Origin: Nonomuraea harbinensis | Lineage (GTDB): Bacteria; Actinomycetota; Actinomycetes; Streptosporangiales; Streptosporangiaceae | Direction of reading: 5' to 3' | Assembly: GCF_019396385.1 (NCBI RefSeq) | Contig: NZ_JAHKRN010000025.1 | Location: forward strand, 62,001-126,000 | DNA: 64,000 nt | In this document: positions 52,080 through 60,795 of the stretch, piece by piece | Position numbering within the stretch: the first letter of the stretch is position 1 | Layout: every line of letters begins with the position of its first letter | The notes under the pieces: model-generated | Told to the model about the DNA's origin: nothing | The model's input: only the letters and a program-made list of their open reading frames with translations | Database searches by the model: none | Position numbers and translations under genes: made by a program

Positions 52080-54926
52080 GTGAGGACACCAGCGACCGAT
52101 TCCGGTCGTAGCAGGGCGCAAGACCTGCCGGGACCGCCCGTTTCCACGCTGGCGCCGGCGGACCGGCCGCTGCCCAAGCCGGGCAGCTCGTTCGCTCTGC
52201 GTAACTGGCGAGTACGGACGCGCCTCATCGCCCTCATCGCCATCCCGACGATCGTCGGCGTCCTCCTCGGCGCGCTGCGCGTCGGCACCTCCATCGGCAG
52301 CGCCCAGCAGTACGCGCAGGTCGGTGAGGTCAACACGCTGATGAGCAGTGTCGGGGAGCTCGCGCACAACCTGGCGGTCGAGCGCGACCGGGCCGCCCGC
52401 TACGTCGCCTCCAACCGCAGACAGGGCGAACTGCAGCCGCTGACCACGCAGCAGGACATCGTCGACGCCAGCGCCAAGCGCTTACTCGGAATATCGGGCT
52501 CCGCCCAGGGCCTGCTGTCGGATCTGGGCCAGAGGCGTCTGGAACTCACCCGCTTCCGGCTCGGGCAGCTGCCCACGATGCGCAAGACGATCCAGGGAAG
52601 CCAGCTCCCGCCGCTGCCGACCATCGAGAAGTACAGCGAGGTCATCAGCGATCTGCTGCAGCTCTTCGACGAGGTCGGCCAGGGCGCGGCCGACGAGCAG
52701 ATCACCTCGACCAGCACGGCCATGCGCGCCGTGGCGCGGGCCGAGGAGGAGACCTCCAAGCAGCGCGCGCTGCTGTCCGCCGCGCTGCTGAAGAACGAGT
52801 TCACCGGACCCGAGTTCAACGCCTTCGTCGACGCCCGAGCCCGCCGCGAGAGCGAGCGGGCGACCTTCCGCAGCGCCGCCACGCCGGCCCAGCGCCAGCA
52901 CTTCGACAACACGGTCACCAGCGTCGAGGTCGGCCGGGCCGAGTTCTACGCCAACCGCGCGATCTTCCTGCACAACGCGGGGACGGCGCTGCAGCGCCTG
53001 GACACCACGACCACCAAGGACGTCGACAAGTGGTACGACTCCATCACACGGACGGTCGACAAGCAGAACGAGGTGCAGAAGGCCCTCTCGCAGCAGATCG
53101 CCACCCGCAGCGCCGACCTGCAGGGCGCCGACCGGCAGGCGGCCGCCTTCAGCATCGGCCTGGTCATCCTGCTGCTGGCGCTGGTCCTCGTGGTCACCGC
53201 CGTCATGGCGCGCTCGCTCGTACGGCCGCTGAGGCGACTGCGCGGGGACGCGCTCAAGGTCGCCGGCAAGACGCTGCCCGGCCTGGTGCGCCAGCTGCGC
53301 GAGGGCGAGGCGGATCCGGAGTCGCTGCACGTGCCGCCCATCCAGATCTCCTCCAAGGACGAGATCGGTGAAGTCGCGCGGGCGTTCGACGAGGTGCACC
53401 GGGAAGCGGTGCGGCTGGCGGGCGAGGAGTCCCGCCTGCGCGCCAACGTCAACGCGATGTTCGTGAACCTGTCGCGGCGCAGCCAGACGCTGGTCGAGCG
53501 GCAGATCACCCTGATCGACGGCCTGGAGCAAGGTGAGCAGGACGAGCAGCGGCTGGCCAACCTGTTCAAGCTGGACCACCTGGCCACCCGCATGCGCCGC
53601 AACTCCGAGAACCTGCTGGTCCTCGCCGGCCAGGAGCCGCCCCGCCGGTGGAGCCAGCCCGTCAAGATGGTCGACGTGGCCCGCGCCTCGCTCTCCGAGG
53701 TCGAGAACTACGAGCGGGTCGTGCTCCAGGTCCCCGACGGCGTCTCCGTCGCCGGCCAGGCCGTCAACGACGTCATCCACCTGATCGCCGAGCTGGTGGA
53801 GAACGCGCTGTCGTTCTCCCCGCGCGAGACCCGGGTGACGGTGTCGGGCAGCCGGATCGACGGCGGCGGCGTGATGCTGTCCATCAGCGACTCCGGCATC
53901 GGCATGACCCAGGAAGAACTCGTCCAGGCCAACGAGCGGCTCGCCCAGACCGTGGCCGTGGACGTCTCGGTCTCGCGCCGCATGGGCCTGTTCGTGGTCT
54001 CCCGGCTGGCACAGCGGCACGGCATCCGCGTACAGCTCAGGACGCAGAGCGGCGGCGGGCTCACCGCGATGGTGCTGGTGCCCGAGAGCCTGCTGGGCGC
54101 GCAGACGCAGGGCTTCGACGGCGCGGCCGGCGCCGCCGGGGCGCTGGCCGGCATGCAGCGCGCCCGGGCCGAGGCCTTCACCTCGCCGCCGCCCGTGCCC
54201 CAGTGGGGCGACAACGGCTTCCAGATGAGCCCGGCGCACCCCTCGTACCCGGGGAGTGCGGAACCCAGCGGCTCCTGGCCCGCCACCAACGTGCAGTGGC
54301 CGTCCAACGGCGGCGGCTCGGGCGCGTGGCCGTCCGATCCGCGCGGCGGCGGCGGGTTCGACACCGACGACGTGTGGATCCCCTCGCGCGTCCCCGGCAG
54401 CTGGACGAACGAGCAGGCGCCGCCGATCGAGCGCCCCGCCGACCCGCTGCCGACCAGGAACCCGGCCAACCGCGGCAAGCAGGCGTACGACTTCCCGGAG
54501 ACGGCCGAGTCGGGGGCCACCGGCCCCATGCCCGCGGTCAACGCCTCCTCGGGAGGGGACGACTACCTGCCGATCTTCGCCTCGGTGGAGTCGGCCTGGT
54601 TCGAGCGCGGTGGCAGCAGCGGCGCGTGGGGGTCGGCCAAGGCGGACGCGGGATGGACCGCGGCGCAGGCGGCGGCCGAACCCGTACGGGACGGCGCGAC
54701 GGCCTCAGGGTTGCCCAAGCGGGTGCCGAAGGCGAACCTGGTGCCGGGCTCGGCCGACACGGCCGCGGCGCCCAAGGGGGTCGCCCCGATGCCCGCGATC
54801 TCACCGGACCGGGTGCGCAGCCGGCTGGCGAGCTTCCAGAAGGGCTTCCGTGCGGCACGCGACGACATCAGCGAGGGCAGGGCGAACGTCTCTGACCCGA
54901 GGGAGAACAGGGAGGAGGGCGCGTGA
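52080..54926 (+). CDS. cvnA: Conservon sensor kinase CvnA, cvn-5
   Basis: A 948-residue sensor. TM1 near 49-66 (LIALIAIPTIVGVLLGA), NIT-like helix ELAHNLAVERDRAARYVA, TM2 near 355-375 (AFSIGLVILLLALVLVVTAV), HAMP, candidate His500 in KLDHLATRM, N-box Asn575 in ELVENALSFSP, DSGIGM. It reads LFVVSRLAQRHGIRV. The tail ends in DYLPIFASVESAWF, a Trp/Ala segment (GWTAAQAAAEPV), GLPKRVPKANLVPG and RLASFQKGFRAAR. Head and sensor differ from cvnA-4 but the kinase core is almost identical (53376-53692). The stop overlaps cvnB (GTGA). Confidence 0.9.
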   Translation: MRTPATDSGRSRAQDLPGPPVSTLAPADRPLPKPGSSFALRNWRVRTRLIALIAIPTIVGVLLGALRVGTSIGSAQQYAQVGEVNTLMSSVGELAHNLAVERDRAARYVASNRRQGELQPLTTQQDIVDASAKRLLGISGSAQGLLSDLGQRRLELTRFRLGQLPTMRKTIQGSQLPPLPTIEKYSEVISDLLQLFDEVGQGAADEQITSTSTAMRAVARAEEETSKQRALLSAALLKNEFTGPEFNAFVDARARRESERATFRSAATPAQRQHFDNTVTSVEVGRAEFYANRAIFLHNAGTALQRLDTTTTKDVDKWYDSITRTVDKQNEVQKALSQQIATRSADLQGADRQAAAFSIGLVILLLALVLVVTAVMARSLVRPLRRLRGDALKVAGKTLPGLVRQLREGEADPESLHVPPIQISSKDEIGEVARAFDEVHREAVRLAGEESRLRANVNAMFVNLSRRSQTLVERQITLIDGLEQGEQDEQRLANLFKLDHLATRMRRNSENLLVLAGQEPPRRWSQPVKMVDVARASLSEVENYERVVLQVPDGVSVAGQAVNDVIHLIAELVENALSFSPRETRVTVSGSRIDGGGVMLSISDSGIGMTQEELVQANERLAQTVAVDVSVSRRMGLFVVSRLAQRHGIRVQLRTQSGGGLTAMVLVPESLLGAQTQGFDGAAGAAGALAGMQRARAEAFTSPPPVPQWGDNGFQMSPAHPSYPGSAEPSGSWPATNVQWPSNGGGSGAWPSDPRGGGGFDTDDVWIPSRVPGSWTNEQAPPIERPADPLPTRNPANRGKQAYDFPETAESGATGPMPAVNASSGGDDYLPIFASVESAWFERGGSSGAWGSAKADAGWTAAQAAAEPVRDGATASGLPKRVPKANLVPGSADTAAAPKGVAPMPAISPDRVRSRLASFQKGFRAARDDISEGRANVSDPRENREEGA
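53376..53692 (+). repeat. Kinase-core tract nearly identical to cvnA-4
   Basis: Counterpart of 45140-45456 with 7 differences in 317 bases, three of them clustered in one two-codon stretch (GCGCGG against TCCCGC). Confidence 0.85.
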
Positions 54927-55345
54927 ACGACCTGAGCCAGGCGGCGCGGGGAGTGGACTGGTTGGTCACGGACTTCGTCAACAGTGTTCCCGGTGTCGCG
55001 CATGCGGTGGTGGTGTCGTCTGACGGACTGCCCCTGGCCACGTCGGCCGGGTTTCCGGTGGACCGGGCCGACCAGCTGGCGGCGATCGCCTCCGGGCTGG
55101 TGAGCCTGACCCAGGGCGCGGCCCGGGTGTTCGAGGGCGGCGCCGTGAACCAGACGATCGTGGAGATGCAACGGGGGCTCATGCTGATCATGTCCATTAG
55201 CGACGGTTCCTGTCTGGGAGTGCTCGCCGCTCCGGACTGCGACATGGGACTGGTCGCGTACCAGATGACGTTGATGGTGGATCGCGCCGGCAAGGTGCTG
55301 ACCCCGGCGGTGCGTGCCGAGCTGCGCGCCAGCCAGACCAGGTGA
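54923..55345 (+). CDS. cvnB: Roadblock/LC7 protein CvnB, cvn-5
   Basis: 140 residues with MNDLSQAARGVDWLVTDFV, AHAVVVSSDGLPLAT, FPVDRADQLAAIASGL, SISDGSCLGVLAAPDCD (Gly where others have Ala) and MVDRAGKVLTPAVRAEL. GTG start in a GTGA overlap with cvnA-5. It is the most similar CvnB to that of cvn-4. Confidence 0.9.
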   Translation: MNDLSQAARGVDWLVTDFVNSVPGVAHAVVVSSDGLPLATSAGFPVDRADQLAAIASGLVSLTQGAARVFEGGAVNQTIVEMQRGLMLIMSISDGSCLGVLAAPDCDMGLVAYQMTLMVDRAGKVLTPAVRAELRASQTR

Positions 55346-55350
55346 TGTAG

Positions 55351-55752
55351 GTGACGGACCCCAGATGGAACAGCGGCGGCTGGACTCCCCAGCCGCCTCC
55401 GCCGTCGAGCAACGACCCGGCCTCGCCGGTCCGTCCCTACGCGGTGACCGGCGGGCGGACCGCGCCCAGGGTCAAGCTCGCGATGGAGGCCCTGGTGTCG
55501 TCGGCGACGGCCGAGCACCGGGAGTTCTCCCACATCACTCCCGAATACCAGGCGATCAGCCATCTCTGCCGTCAGGTGCGGTCGGTCGCGGAGGTGTCGG
55601 CGCTGTTACGGATGCCCTTGGGCGTGGCGCGGGTGCTGATCGCCGACATGGCCGCTGAGGGCCTGGTCCGGGTGCACCAGCCGCAGCTGGACGAGGGCAG
55701 GCCGGATGTCAACCTGCTGGAAAGGGTGCTCAGTGGACTTCGCAGGCTCTAG
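55351..55752 (+). CDS. cvnC: DUF742 protein CvnC, cvn-5
   Basis: A 133-residue protein, VTDPRWNSGGW, SPVRPYAVTGGRTAPRVKLAM, EFSHITPEYQAISHLC, QVRSVAEVSALLRMPLG, LLERVLSGLRRL. The start must be GTG 55351: the ATG at 55345 is followed at once by TAG. The gap to cvnB is 5 bases. This fixes the start of the cvn-4 homologue too. Confidence 0.88.
   Translation: MTDPRWNSGGWTPQPPPPSSNDPASPVRPYAVTGGRTAPRVKLAMEALVSSATAEHREFSHITPEYQAISHLCRQVRSVAEVSALLRMPLGVARVLIADMAAEGLVRVHQPQLDEGRPDVNLLERVLSGLRRL
55720..55751 (+). repeat. Invariant 32-nt cvnC/cvnD junction, copy 5
   Basis: Identical to the other four copies; cvnC stop TAG follows. Confidence 0.9.
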
Positions 55753-56320
55753 CCCCGGGCTCACCTCGGCGAAGATCGTGGTGGCCGGCGGCTTCGGGGT
55801 GGGCAAGACGACGTTCGTCGGCGCCGTGTCCGAGATCATGCCGCTGACGACCGAGGCCGTGATGACCGACGCGTCGGCGGGGATCGACGACCTCGGCATG
55901 ACCCCGCTCAAGACGACCACCACGGTGGCCATGGACTTCGGGCGGGTGTCCCTGGACCGTGACCTGATCCTCTATCTGTTCGGCACGCCGGGCCAGCACC
56001 GGTTCTGGTTCATGTGGGACGACCTGGTGAAGGGCGCGATCGGCGCGGTCGTGCTGGTCGACACGCGCCGGCTCGCCGACAGCTTCCCGGCCATCGACTA
56101 CTTCGAAGAGGCCAAGCTGCCCTTCATCGTGGGCATCAACGGCTGGGACGGACGGTACCCGCACGGCGACAACGAGGTCCGTGAGGCGCTCACGCTCGCG
56201 CCGCACATCCCGCTCCTCCGTCTCGACGCGCGTACGAAGGACTCGGTCAAGGGCGCTCTGATCAACCTCGTGGAGCACGCGTTGTCGGTCCGGATGGCCG
56301 TGCCAGGCTGGAACGGCTAG
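55733..56320 (+). CDS. cvnD: Ras-like GTP-binding protein CvnD, cvn-5
   Basis: A 195-residue GTPase: SAKIVVAGGFGVGKTTF (Ala where the rest have Thr in STKIVVAGG), FGTPGQHRFWFMWDDLVKG, GINGWDGRYPH, C-terminal AVPGWNG. The P-loop half is nearly identical at DNA level to cvn-4. It ends 55 bases before ffh, same strand; a TAGGCT at 56330-56335 may be the ffh -10 box. Confidence 0.9.
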   Translation: MDFAGSSPGLTSAKIVVAGGFGVGKTTFVGAVSEIMPLTTEAVMTDASAGIDDLGMTPLKTTTTVAMDFGRVSLDRDLILYLFGTPGQHRFWFMWDDLVKGAIGAVVLVDTRRLADSFPAIDYFEEAKLPFIVGINGWDGRYPHGDNEVREALTLAPHIPLLRLDARTKDSVKGALINLVEHALSVRMAVPGWNG

Positions 56321-56375
56321 CGAAGCGGATAGGCTGAGAGTAGACCCACATTCGCTTCGAGGACTGGCCAACCAC

Positions 56376-57926
56376 GTGTTCGAGACGCTTTCCGACCGGC
56401 TGACATCGGTCTTCTCCTCCCTCCGATCCAAGGGTCGGCTGTCCGACGCCGACATCGACGCGACCACCCGCGAGATCCGCATCGCGCTGCTCGAGGCCGA
56501 TGTCGCGCTCCCGGTGGTCAAGGCGTTCGTCGCCCGGGTCAAGGAGCGCGCCCGCGGTGCGGAGGTCTCGCAGGCGCTCAACCCGGCGCAGCAGGTCGTC
56601 AAGATCGTCAACGACGAGCTGATCGAGATCCTGGGCGGCGAGACGCGCAGGCTGCGTTACGCCAAGACGCCGCCGACCGTGATCATGCTCGCCGGTCTCC
56701 AGGGCTCCGGCAAGACCACGCTGGCGGGCAAGCTCGCCAAGTGGCTGCGCGAGCAGGGCCACGTGCCGCTGATGGTCGCCGCCGACCTCCAGCGCCCCAA
56801 CGCGGTGCAGCAGCTCCAGGTGATGGGCGAGCGGGCGCAGGTCGCGGTCTACGCTCCGGAGCCCGGCAACGGGGTCGGCGACCCGGTCGACGTCGCCCGC
56901 CGCTCGATCGACGAGGCCAGGCGCCAGCAGCACGACATCGTCATCATCGACACCGCCGGCCGCCTCGGCATCGACCAGGAGCTCATGCGGCAGGCCGCCG
57001 ACATCCGCGACGCGGTCCAGCCCGACGAGATCATGTTCGTGGTCGACGCCATGATCGGCCAGGACGCCGTCACCACGGCCCAGGCGTTCATGGACGGCGT
57101 CGGCTTCGACGGCGTGGTGCTCACCAAGCTCGACGGCGACGCCCGCGGCGGCGCGGCCCTGTCGGTGCGCCACATCACCGGCCGCCCGATCATGTTCGCC
57201 TCCACCGGCGAGAAGCTGGAAGACTTCGACGCCTTCCACCCCGACCGGATGGCCTCCAGGATCCTCGACATGGGTGACATCCTCACCCTGATCGAGCAGG
57301 CCCAGAAGACGTTCGACGAGGAGCAGGCCGCCAAGATGGCGGGCAAGCTCACCTCGGGCGAGAACTTCACGCTGGAGGACTTCCTCGAGCAGATGATGAT
57401 GGTCCAGAAGATGGGCCCCATCAAGAACCTGCTCGGCATGATGCCCGGCATGGGGCAGATGCGCGACCAGATCAACTCGATCGACGACCGCGACCTCGAC
57501 CGCATCGCCGCCATCATCCGTTCGATGACCCCGGCCGAGCGGCAGGACCCGAAGATCATCAACGGCTCCCGGCGGGCCCGCATCGCGAACGGCTCCGGCA
57601 CCACGGTCAGCGCCGTCAACAACCTGGTCACCCGCTTCTTCGAGGCCCAGAAGATGATGAAGCGGATGGCCGGCGGCATGGGCATCCCCGGCATGCCGGG
57701 CGGCAAGGGCAAGGCGGCCAAGTCCTCCAAGAAGGCCAAGAAGGGGCGGCGCGTGAGCGGCGACCCGCGCAAGGCCGCGCTCGGCAAGGCGGCCGCGGCC
57801 GACGAGGCCCCCGCCGCGCCCAAGAAGGGCGGCGCGCTGGGCAACCTCGGCGGCAAGCTGCCTCCGGGCGTCGAGCTGCCCCCCGGCTTCGACCCGTCGA
57901 AGCTGCGGCTGCCCGGCCAGAAGTAA
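56376..57926 (+). CDS. ffh: Signal recognition particle protein Ffh
   Basis: A 516-residue SRP54 homologue that binds signal sequences and 4.5S RNA and docks with FtsY. N domain, then the GTPase with GLQGSGKTTLAGKLAKWL, DTAGRLGID, TKLDGDARGGAALS, then a methionine-rich M domain (EQMMMVQKMGPIKNLLGMMP, MMKRMAGGMGIPGMPGG). The C-terminal 70 residues form a Lys/Gly/Pro-rich extension common in actinobacteria. The GTG start has CGAGGAC upstream. It marks the return to core genome after the conservon block. Confidence 0.96.
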   Translation: MFETLSDRLTSVFSSLRSKGRLSDADIDATTREIRIALLEADVALPVVKAFVARVKERARGAEVSQALNPAQQVVKIVNDELIEILGGETRRLRYAKTPPTVIMLAGLQGSGKTTLAGKLAKWLREQGHVPLMVAADLQRPNAVQQLQVMGERAQVAVYAPEPGNGVGDPVDVARRSIDEARRQQHDIVIIDTAGRLGIDQELMRQAADIRDAVQPDEIMFVVDAMIGQDAVTTAQAFMDGVGFDGVVLTKLDGDARGGAALSVRHITGRPIMFASTGEKLEDFDAFHPDRMASRILDMGDILTLIEQAQKTFDEEQAAKMAGKLTSGENFTLEDFLEQMMMVQKMGPIKNLLGMMPGMGQMRDQINSIDDRDLDRIAAIIRSMTPAERQDPKIINGSRRARIANGSGTTVSAVNNLVTRFFEAQKMMKRMAGGMGIPGMPGGKGKAAKSSKKAKKGRRVSGDPRKAALGKAAAADEAPAAPKKGGALGNLGGKLPPGVELPPGFDPSKLRLPGQK

Positions 57927-58120
57927 TCTTCGTGGCGGCGGGCGTGTGGGTCCCGGGCAGTGTCCGGTGTCTGGCACAATGACATGTTGGAACACCGTGA
58001 CCAGGCGGGTGCCCTCTCACCTCCCGCAGGTCACGTTTGTCCCTTGAGCGGGCTCGCATCGTGCCCCACTCGATGAGAAGCCGCTCACTCGTGTCTGTGA
58101 ACGCAGGAGAGACCACACCC

Positions 58121-58561
58121 GTGGCAGTCAAGATCAAGCTCAAGCGGCTCGGCATGATCCGCAACGCTCAGTACCGCATCATCGTCGCCGACAGCCGCAC
58201 CAAGCGTGACGGCCGTGCGATCGAGGAGATCGGTCTGTACCACCCGAAGGAACACCCTTCGCGCATCGAGATCAATGGTGAGCGTGCCGCTTACTGGCTG
58301 GGTGTCGGCGCGCAGCCGACCGAGCCGGTGCTCAAGCTGCTCAAGCTCACCGGCGACTGGCAGAAGTTCAAGGGCGAGCCCGCCCCGGCGCCTCTCAAGG
58401 TGGCCGAGCCGGCGCCCGACAGGCACGCCGTCTACGAGGCCGCCGCCAAGGAGGCCCTGGCCGGTGGCGAGACCGCCACCACCGCCACGACGCCGAAGAG
58501 GTCCAAGAAGAAGGACGAGGCCGAGGCCCCCGCCGAGACCCCGTCCGAGGGCGAGGGCTGA
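58121..58561 (+). CDS. rpsP: 30S ribosomal protein S16
   Basis: 146 residues. The S16 core (VAVKIKLKRLGMIRNAQYRI through QPTEPVLKLLKLTGDWQKF) takes about 85; the rest is an Ala/Lys/Glu extension found in actinobacterial S16. GTG at 58121 with GGAGAG upstream is chosen; longer in-frame starts from 58037 add a non-conserved leader. A 194-base gap separates it from ffh, with room for its own promoter, though no good match was found. Confidence 0.95.
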   Translation: MAVKIKLKRLGMIRNAQYRIIVADSRTKRDGRAIEEIGLYHPKEHPSRIEINGERAAYWLGVGAQPTEPVLKLLKLTGDWQKFKGEPAPAPLKVAEPAPDRHAVYEAAAKEALAGGETATTATTPKRSKKKDEAEAPAETPSEGEG

Positions 58562-58562
58562 C

Positions 58563-58808
58563 GTGCTTGAGGAGGCACTCGAGCACCTCGTGAAGGGCAT
58601 CGTCGAACATCCCGACGATGTCCGGGTCCGCGCACGCCGCATCCGCAGCGGGCGCGTCCTGGAGGTCCGAGTGCACCCTGACGACCTGGGCAAGGTCATC
58701 GGCCGCGGCGGGCGCACCGCCAAGGCTCTGCGCACGGTCGTGAACGCCCTGGCCGACGGCAAGTACGTCCGGGTCGACCTGCTCGACCTGCACGAAGCGG
58801 TCCGTTGA
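58563..58808 (+). CDS. khpA: KH-domain RNA-binding protein (KhpA-like)
   Basis: 81 residues forming one KH domain. The GxxG loop is IGRGGRTAKALR. This small protein sits after rpsP in most Gram-positive bacteria and, with KhpB where present, binds many RNAs; its exact role here is unknown. GTG start one base after the rpsP stop, with TGAGG of the upstream end close by. Confidence 0.88.
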   Translation: MLEEALEHLVKGIVEHPDDVRVRARRIRSGRVLEVRVHPDDLGKVIGRGGRTAKALRTVVNALADGKYVRVDLLDLHEAVR

Positions 58809-58821
58809 CGTCAGGTTTCGC

Positions 58822-58852
58822 GCGCCCTCATCGGTAAGCCCGGTGGGGGCGC
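58822..58852 (+). terminator. Stem-loop between khpA and rimM
   Basis: Arms 58822-58834 and 58840-58852 pair over 13 bp (11 Watson-Crick, 2 G-U) around a 5-base loop. No T-tract follows. It may terminate part of the rpsP-khpA message or act as an mRNA processing or attenuation structure. Confidence 0.55.
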
Positions 58853-58879
58853 TCGTGGTTGTGGAGAGGGAAGGTTCAC

Positions 58880-59383
58880 GTGCAGCTGGTCGTCGGCCGG
58901 ATAAGCCGTGCCCATGGAGTGCGCGGTGACGTCACCGTGGAGGTGCGCACCGACGATCCCGGGCTGCGCTTCGCCGTCGGCAACGCGCTCACGACCGACC
59001 CGCCCGAGCGCGGGCCGCTGGTGATCGAGAGCAGCCGCTGGCACAAGGGCGCGCTGCTGCTGTCCCTCGCCGGCGTCACCGACCGCGACAGCGCCGAGGA
59101 GCTCCGCGGCACCCTGCTCGTCATCGACTCCTCGGACGTCGAGCCGTCCGACGACCCCGACGAGTTCCACGACCACCAGCTCATCGGGCTCACGGTCGAG
59201 ACCACCGGCGGCGAGACCGTCGGCGAGGTGGCCGACGTCCTCCACCACGGCCAGGACCTGCTCGTGGTGCGGCGCGGCGGCGGCCGCGAGGAGGCGCTCG
59301 TCCCGTTCGTGAAGGCGCTGGTCCCCGTCGTGGATCTGGAGGGCGGCAAGCTCGTCGTCGATCCGCCGGAAGGCCTGCTGTGA
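58880..59383 (+). CDS. rimM: Ribosome maturation factor RimM
   Basis: 167 residues: N-terminal RimM barrel (VVGRISRAHGVRGDVTVEV) and C-terminal PRC-barrel (LIGLTVETTGGETVGEVADV, ALVPFVKALVPVVDLEGGKL). It assists 16S rRNA processing and S19 assembly on the 30S head. GTG at 58880 follows GAGAGGGAAGG. The stop overlaps trmD in GTGA. Confidence 0.95.
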   Translation: MQLVVGRISRAHGVRGDVTVEVRTDDPGLRFAVGNALTTDPPERGPLVIESSRWHKGALLLSLAGVTDRDSAEELRGTLLVIDSSDVEPSDDPDEFHDHQLIGLTVETTGGETVGEVADVLHHGQDLLVVRRGGGREEALVPFVKALVPVVDLEGGKLVVDPPEGLL

Positions 59384-60159
59384 GGCTCGACATCATCTCG
59401 ATCTTCCCTGAATACTTCGCGCCGCTCGGCGTCTCGCTGATCGGCAAGGCCCGCGAGCGCGGCACCCTCGACGTCCGCGTCCACCAGCTCCGCGACTGGG
59501 CGCACGACGTCCACAAGACCGTCGACGACACCCCTTACGGCGGCGGCCCCGGCATGGTGATGAAGCCGGAGGTGTGGGGCGAGGCCATCGACGACGTCAT
59601 CGGCGACGGCGGGCCCCGGATGATCGTGCCGACGCCGAGCGGGCGGCCCTTCACCCAGGAGCTGGCCCAGGAGCTGGCGGGGGAGGAGTGGCTGCTGTTC
59701 GCGTGCGGCCGCTACGAGGGCATCGACTCCCGGGTGATGGCCGAGTACGGCTCGCGGCTGCGCGTCGACGAGGTGAGCATCGGCGACTACGTGCTGGCGG
59801 GCGGCGAGGTGGCGGTGCTGGTGATGGTGGAGGCCATCGGCCGGCTGCTGCCCGGCGTGCTCGGCAACGTCCGCTCCGCCGTCGACGACTCCTTCGCGCC
59901 CGGGGCCATGCGCAACCTGCTCGAAGGCCCGGTCTACACCAAGCCGCCCGTCTGGCGGGGTCACGAGGTGCCGGAGGTGCTGCTGTCCGGGCATCACGGC
60001 AAGGTCGCCAGATGGCGCCGTGACCAGGCGCTCCGCCGTACGGTCGCGACCCGGCCCGAGCTGCTCGCGGAGATCGACGCCGAGACGCTCGACAAGCACG
60101 ACCGGCGGCTCCTCGACGAGCTGGCGTTTCGCGTCCCTCCGGAAGATGTGGCAAACTGA
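59380..60159 (+). CDS. trmD: tRNA (guanine(37)-N1)-methyltransferase
   Basis: 259 residues, SPOUT family. RLDIISIFPEYF start, SAM-related YGGGPGMV, and the trefoil-knot segment SIGDYVLAGGEVAVLVMVEA. It methylates G37 of tRNAs reading CNN/CGG codons to prevent frameshifting. GTG start coupled to rimM. The C-terminal helical domain (HHGKVARWRRDQALRRT) is complete. Confidence 0.96.
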   Translation: MRLDIISIFPEYFAPLGVSLIGKARERGTLDVRVHQLRDWAHDVHKTVDDTPYGGGPGMVMKPEVWGEAIDDVIGDGGPRMIVPTPSGRPFTQELAQELAGEEWLLFACGRYEGIDSRVMAEYGSRLRVDEVSIGDYVLAGGEVAVLVMVEAIGRLLPGVLGNVRSAVDDSFAPGAMRNLLEGPVYTKPPVWRGHEVPEVLLSGHHGKVARWRRDQALRRTVATRPELLAEIDAETLDKHDRRLLDELAFRVPPEDVAN

Positions 60160-60193
60160 AGCGTCGCCAACTGCCATGTGGTTGGTCAGCATG

Positions 60194-60211
60194 CCCGGGA
60201 AGCTTCCCGGG
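60194..60211 (+). other. 18-bp perfect palindrome/hairpin between trmD and rplS
   Basis: CCCGGGAAGCTTCCCGGG; as RNA a 7-bp stem with a 4-base loop, 85 bases before the rplS start. It could be an attenuator, a processing site or an autoregulatory L19 leader element; no T-tract follows. Confidence 0.5.
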
Positions 60212-60295
60212 TTCACCGAATCAGCAGGCGCGTCCGCCATGAGCCCAGGCCGGGTGGACCTCCGCGTGCTCGCGAGACTTGAGGAAGCATCTCTC

Positions 60296-60655
60296 ATGCA
60301 CACGAAGATCCAGGAGCTTGAGAAGGCCAACCTGCGCAGCGACGTCCCGGACTTCCGTCCCGGTGACACGCTCGAGGTCCACGTACGCGTCGTCGAGGGC
60401 AACCGCTCCCGCGTCCAGGTCTTCAAGGGGTTCGTGCTCCGCCGTCAGGGCGGCGGCGCCCGCGAGACCTTCACCGTCCGCAAGGTCAGCTACGGCGTCG
60501 GCGTCGAGCGCACCTTCCCGGTGCACAGCCCGGTGATCGAGAAGATCGTCGTGGCCAGCCGGGGCGACGTGCGCCGCGCCAAGCTCTACTACATGCGCGA
60601 CCTGCGCGGCAAGGCGGCCCGCATCCGCGAGAAGCGTGAGACGCCCGTCAAGTGA
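60296..60655 (+). CDS. rplS: 50S ribosomal protein L19
   Basis: 119 residues. MHTKIQELEKANLRSDVPDF, then PGDTLEVHVRVVEGNRSRVQ, FKGFVLRRQGGG, and RRAKLYYMRDLRGKAARI. It lies at the 30S-50S interface. ATG at 60296 with GAGGAAG at ribosome-site distance; longer in-frame starts run back into trmD. Last gene of the ribosomal operon, followed by a strong terminator. Confidence 0.96.
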   Translation: MHTKIQELEKANLRSDVPDFRPGDTLEVHVRVVEGNRSRVQVFKGFVLRRQGGGARETFTVRKVSYGVGVERTFPVHSPVIEKIVVASRGDVRRAKLYYMRDLRGKAARIREKRETPVK

Positions 60656-60667
60656 GCCCGGCGTCCG

Positions 60668-60695
60668 AACGGCCCGCCTTGTGGGGCGGGCCGTT
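60668..60695 (+). terminator. Hairpin terminator after rplS
   Basis: Perfect 11-bp stem (AACGGCCCGCC with GGCGGGCCGTT) and 6-base loop, 12 bases after the stop. Confidence 0.8.
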
Positions 60696-60760
60696 CCGCC
60701 TTTGCGGGGGCCTTCCCTTTATGTGGAGCGACTCGTGCCCGGTGTAACGTCGGTCGAGGC

Positions 60761-60787
60761 TTGTCGAGCCGACACATCATCTAGGCT
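60761..60787 (+). promoter_or_regulatory. Promoter candidate for the signal peptidase genes, possibly leaderless
   Basis: TTGTCG (60761-60766) and TAGGCT (60782-60787), 15 bases apart; the ATG at 60796 is 8 bases after the -10 box, and no ribosome site precedes it. Confidence 0.45.
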
Positions 60788-60795
60788 CATCACCG

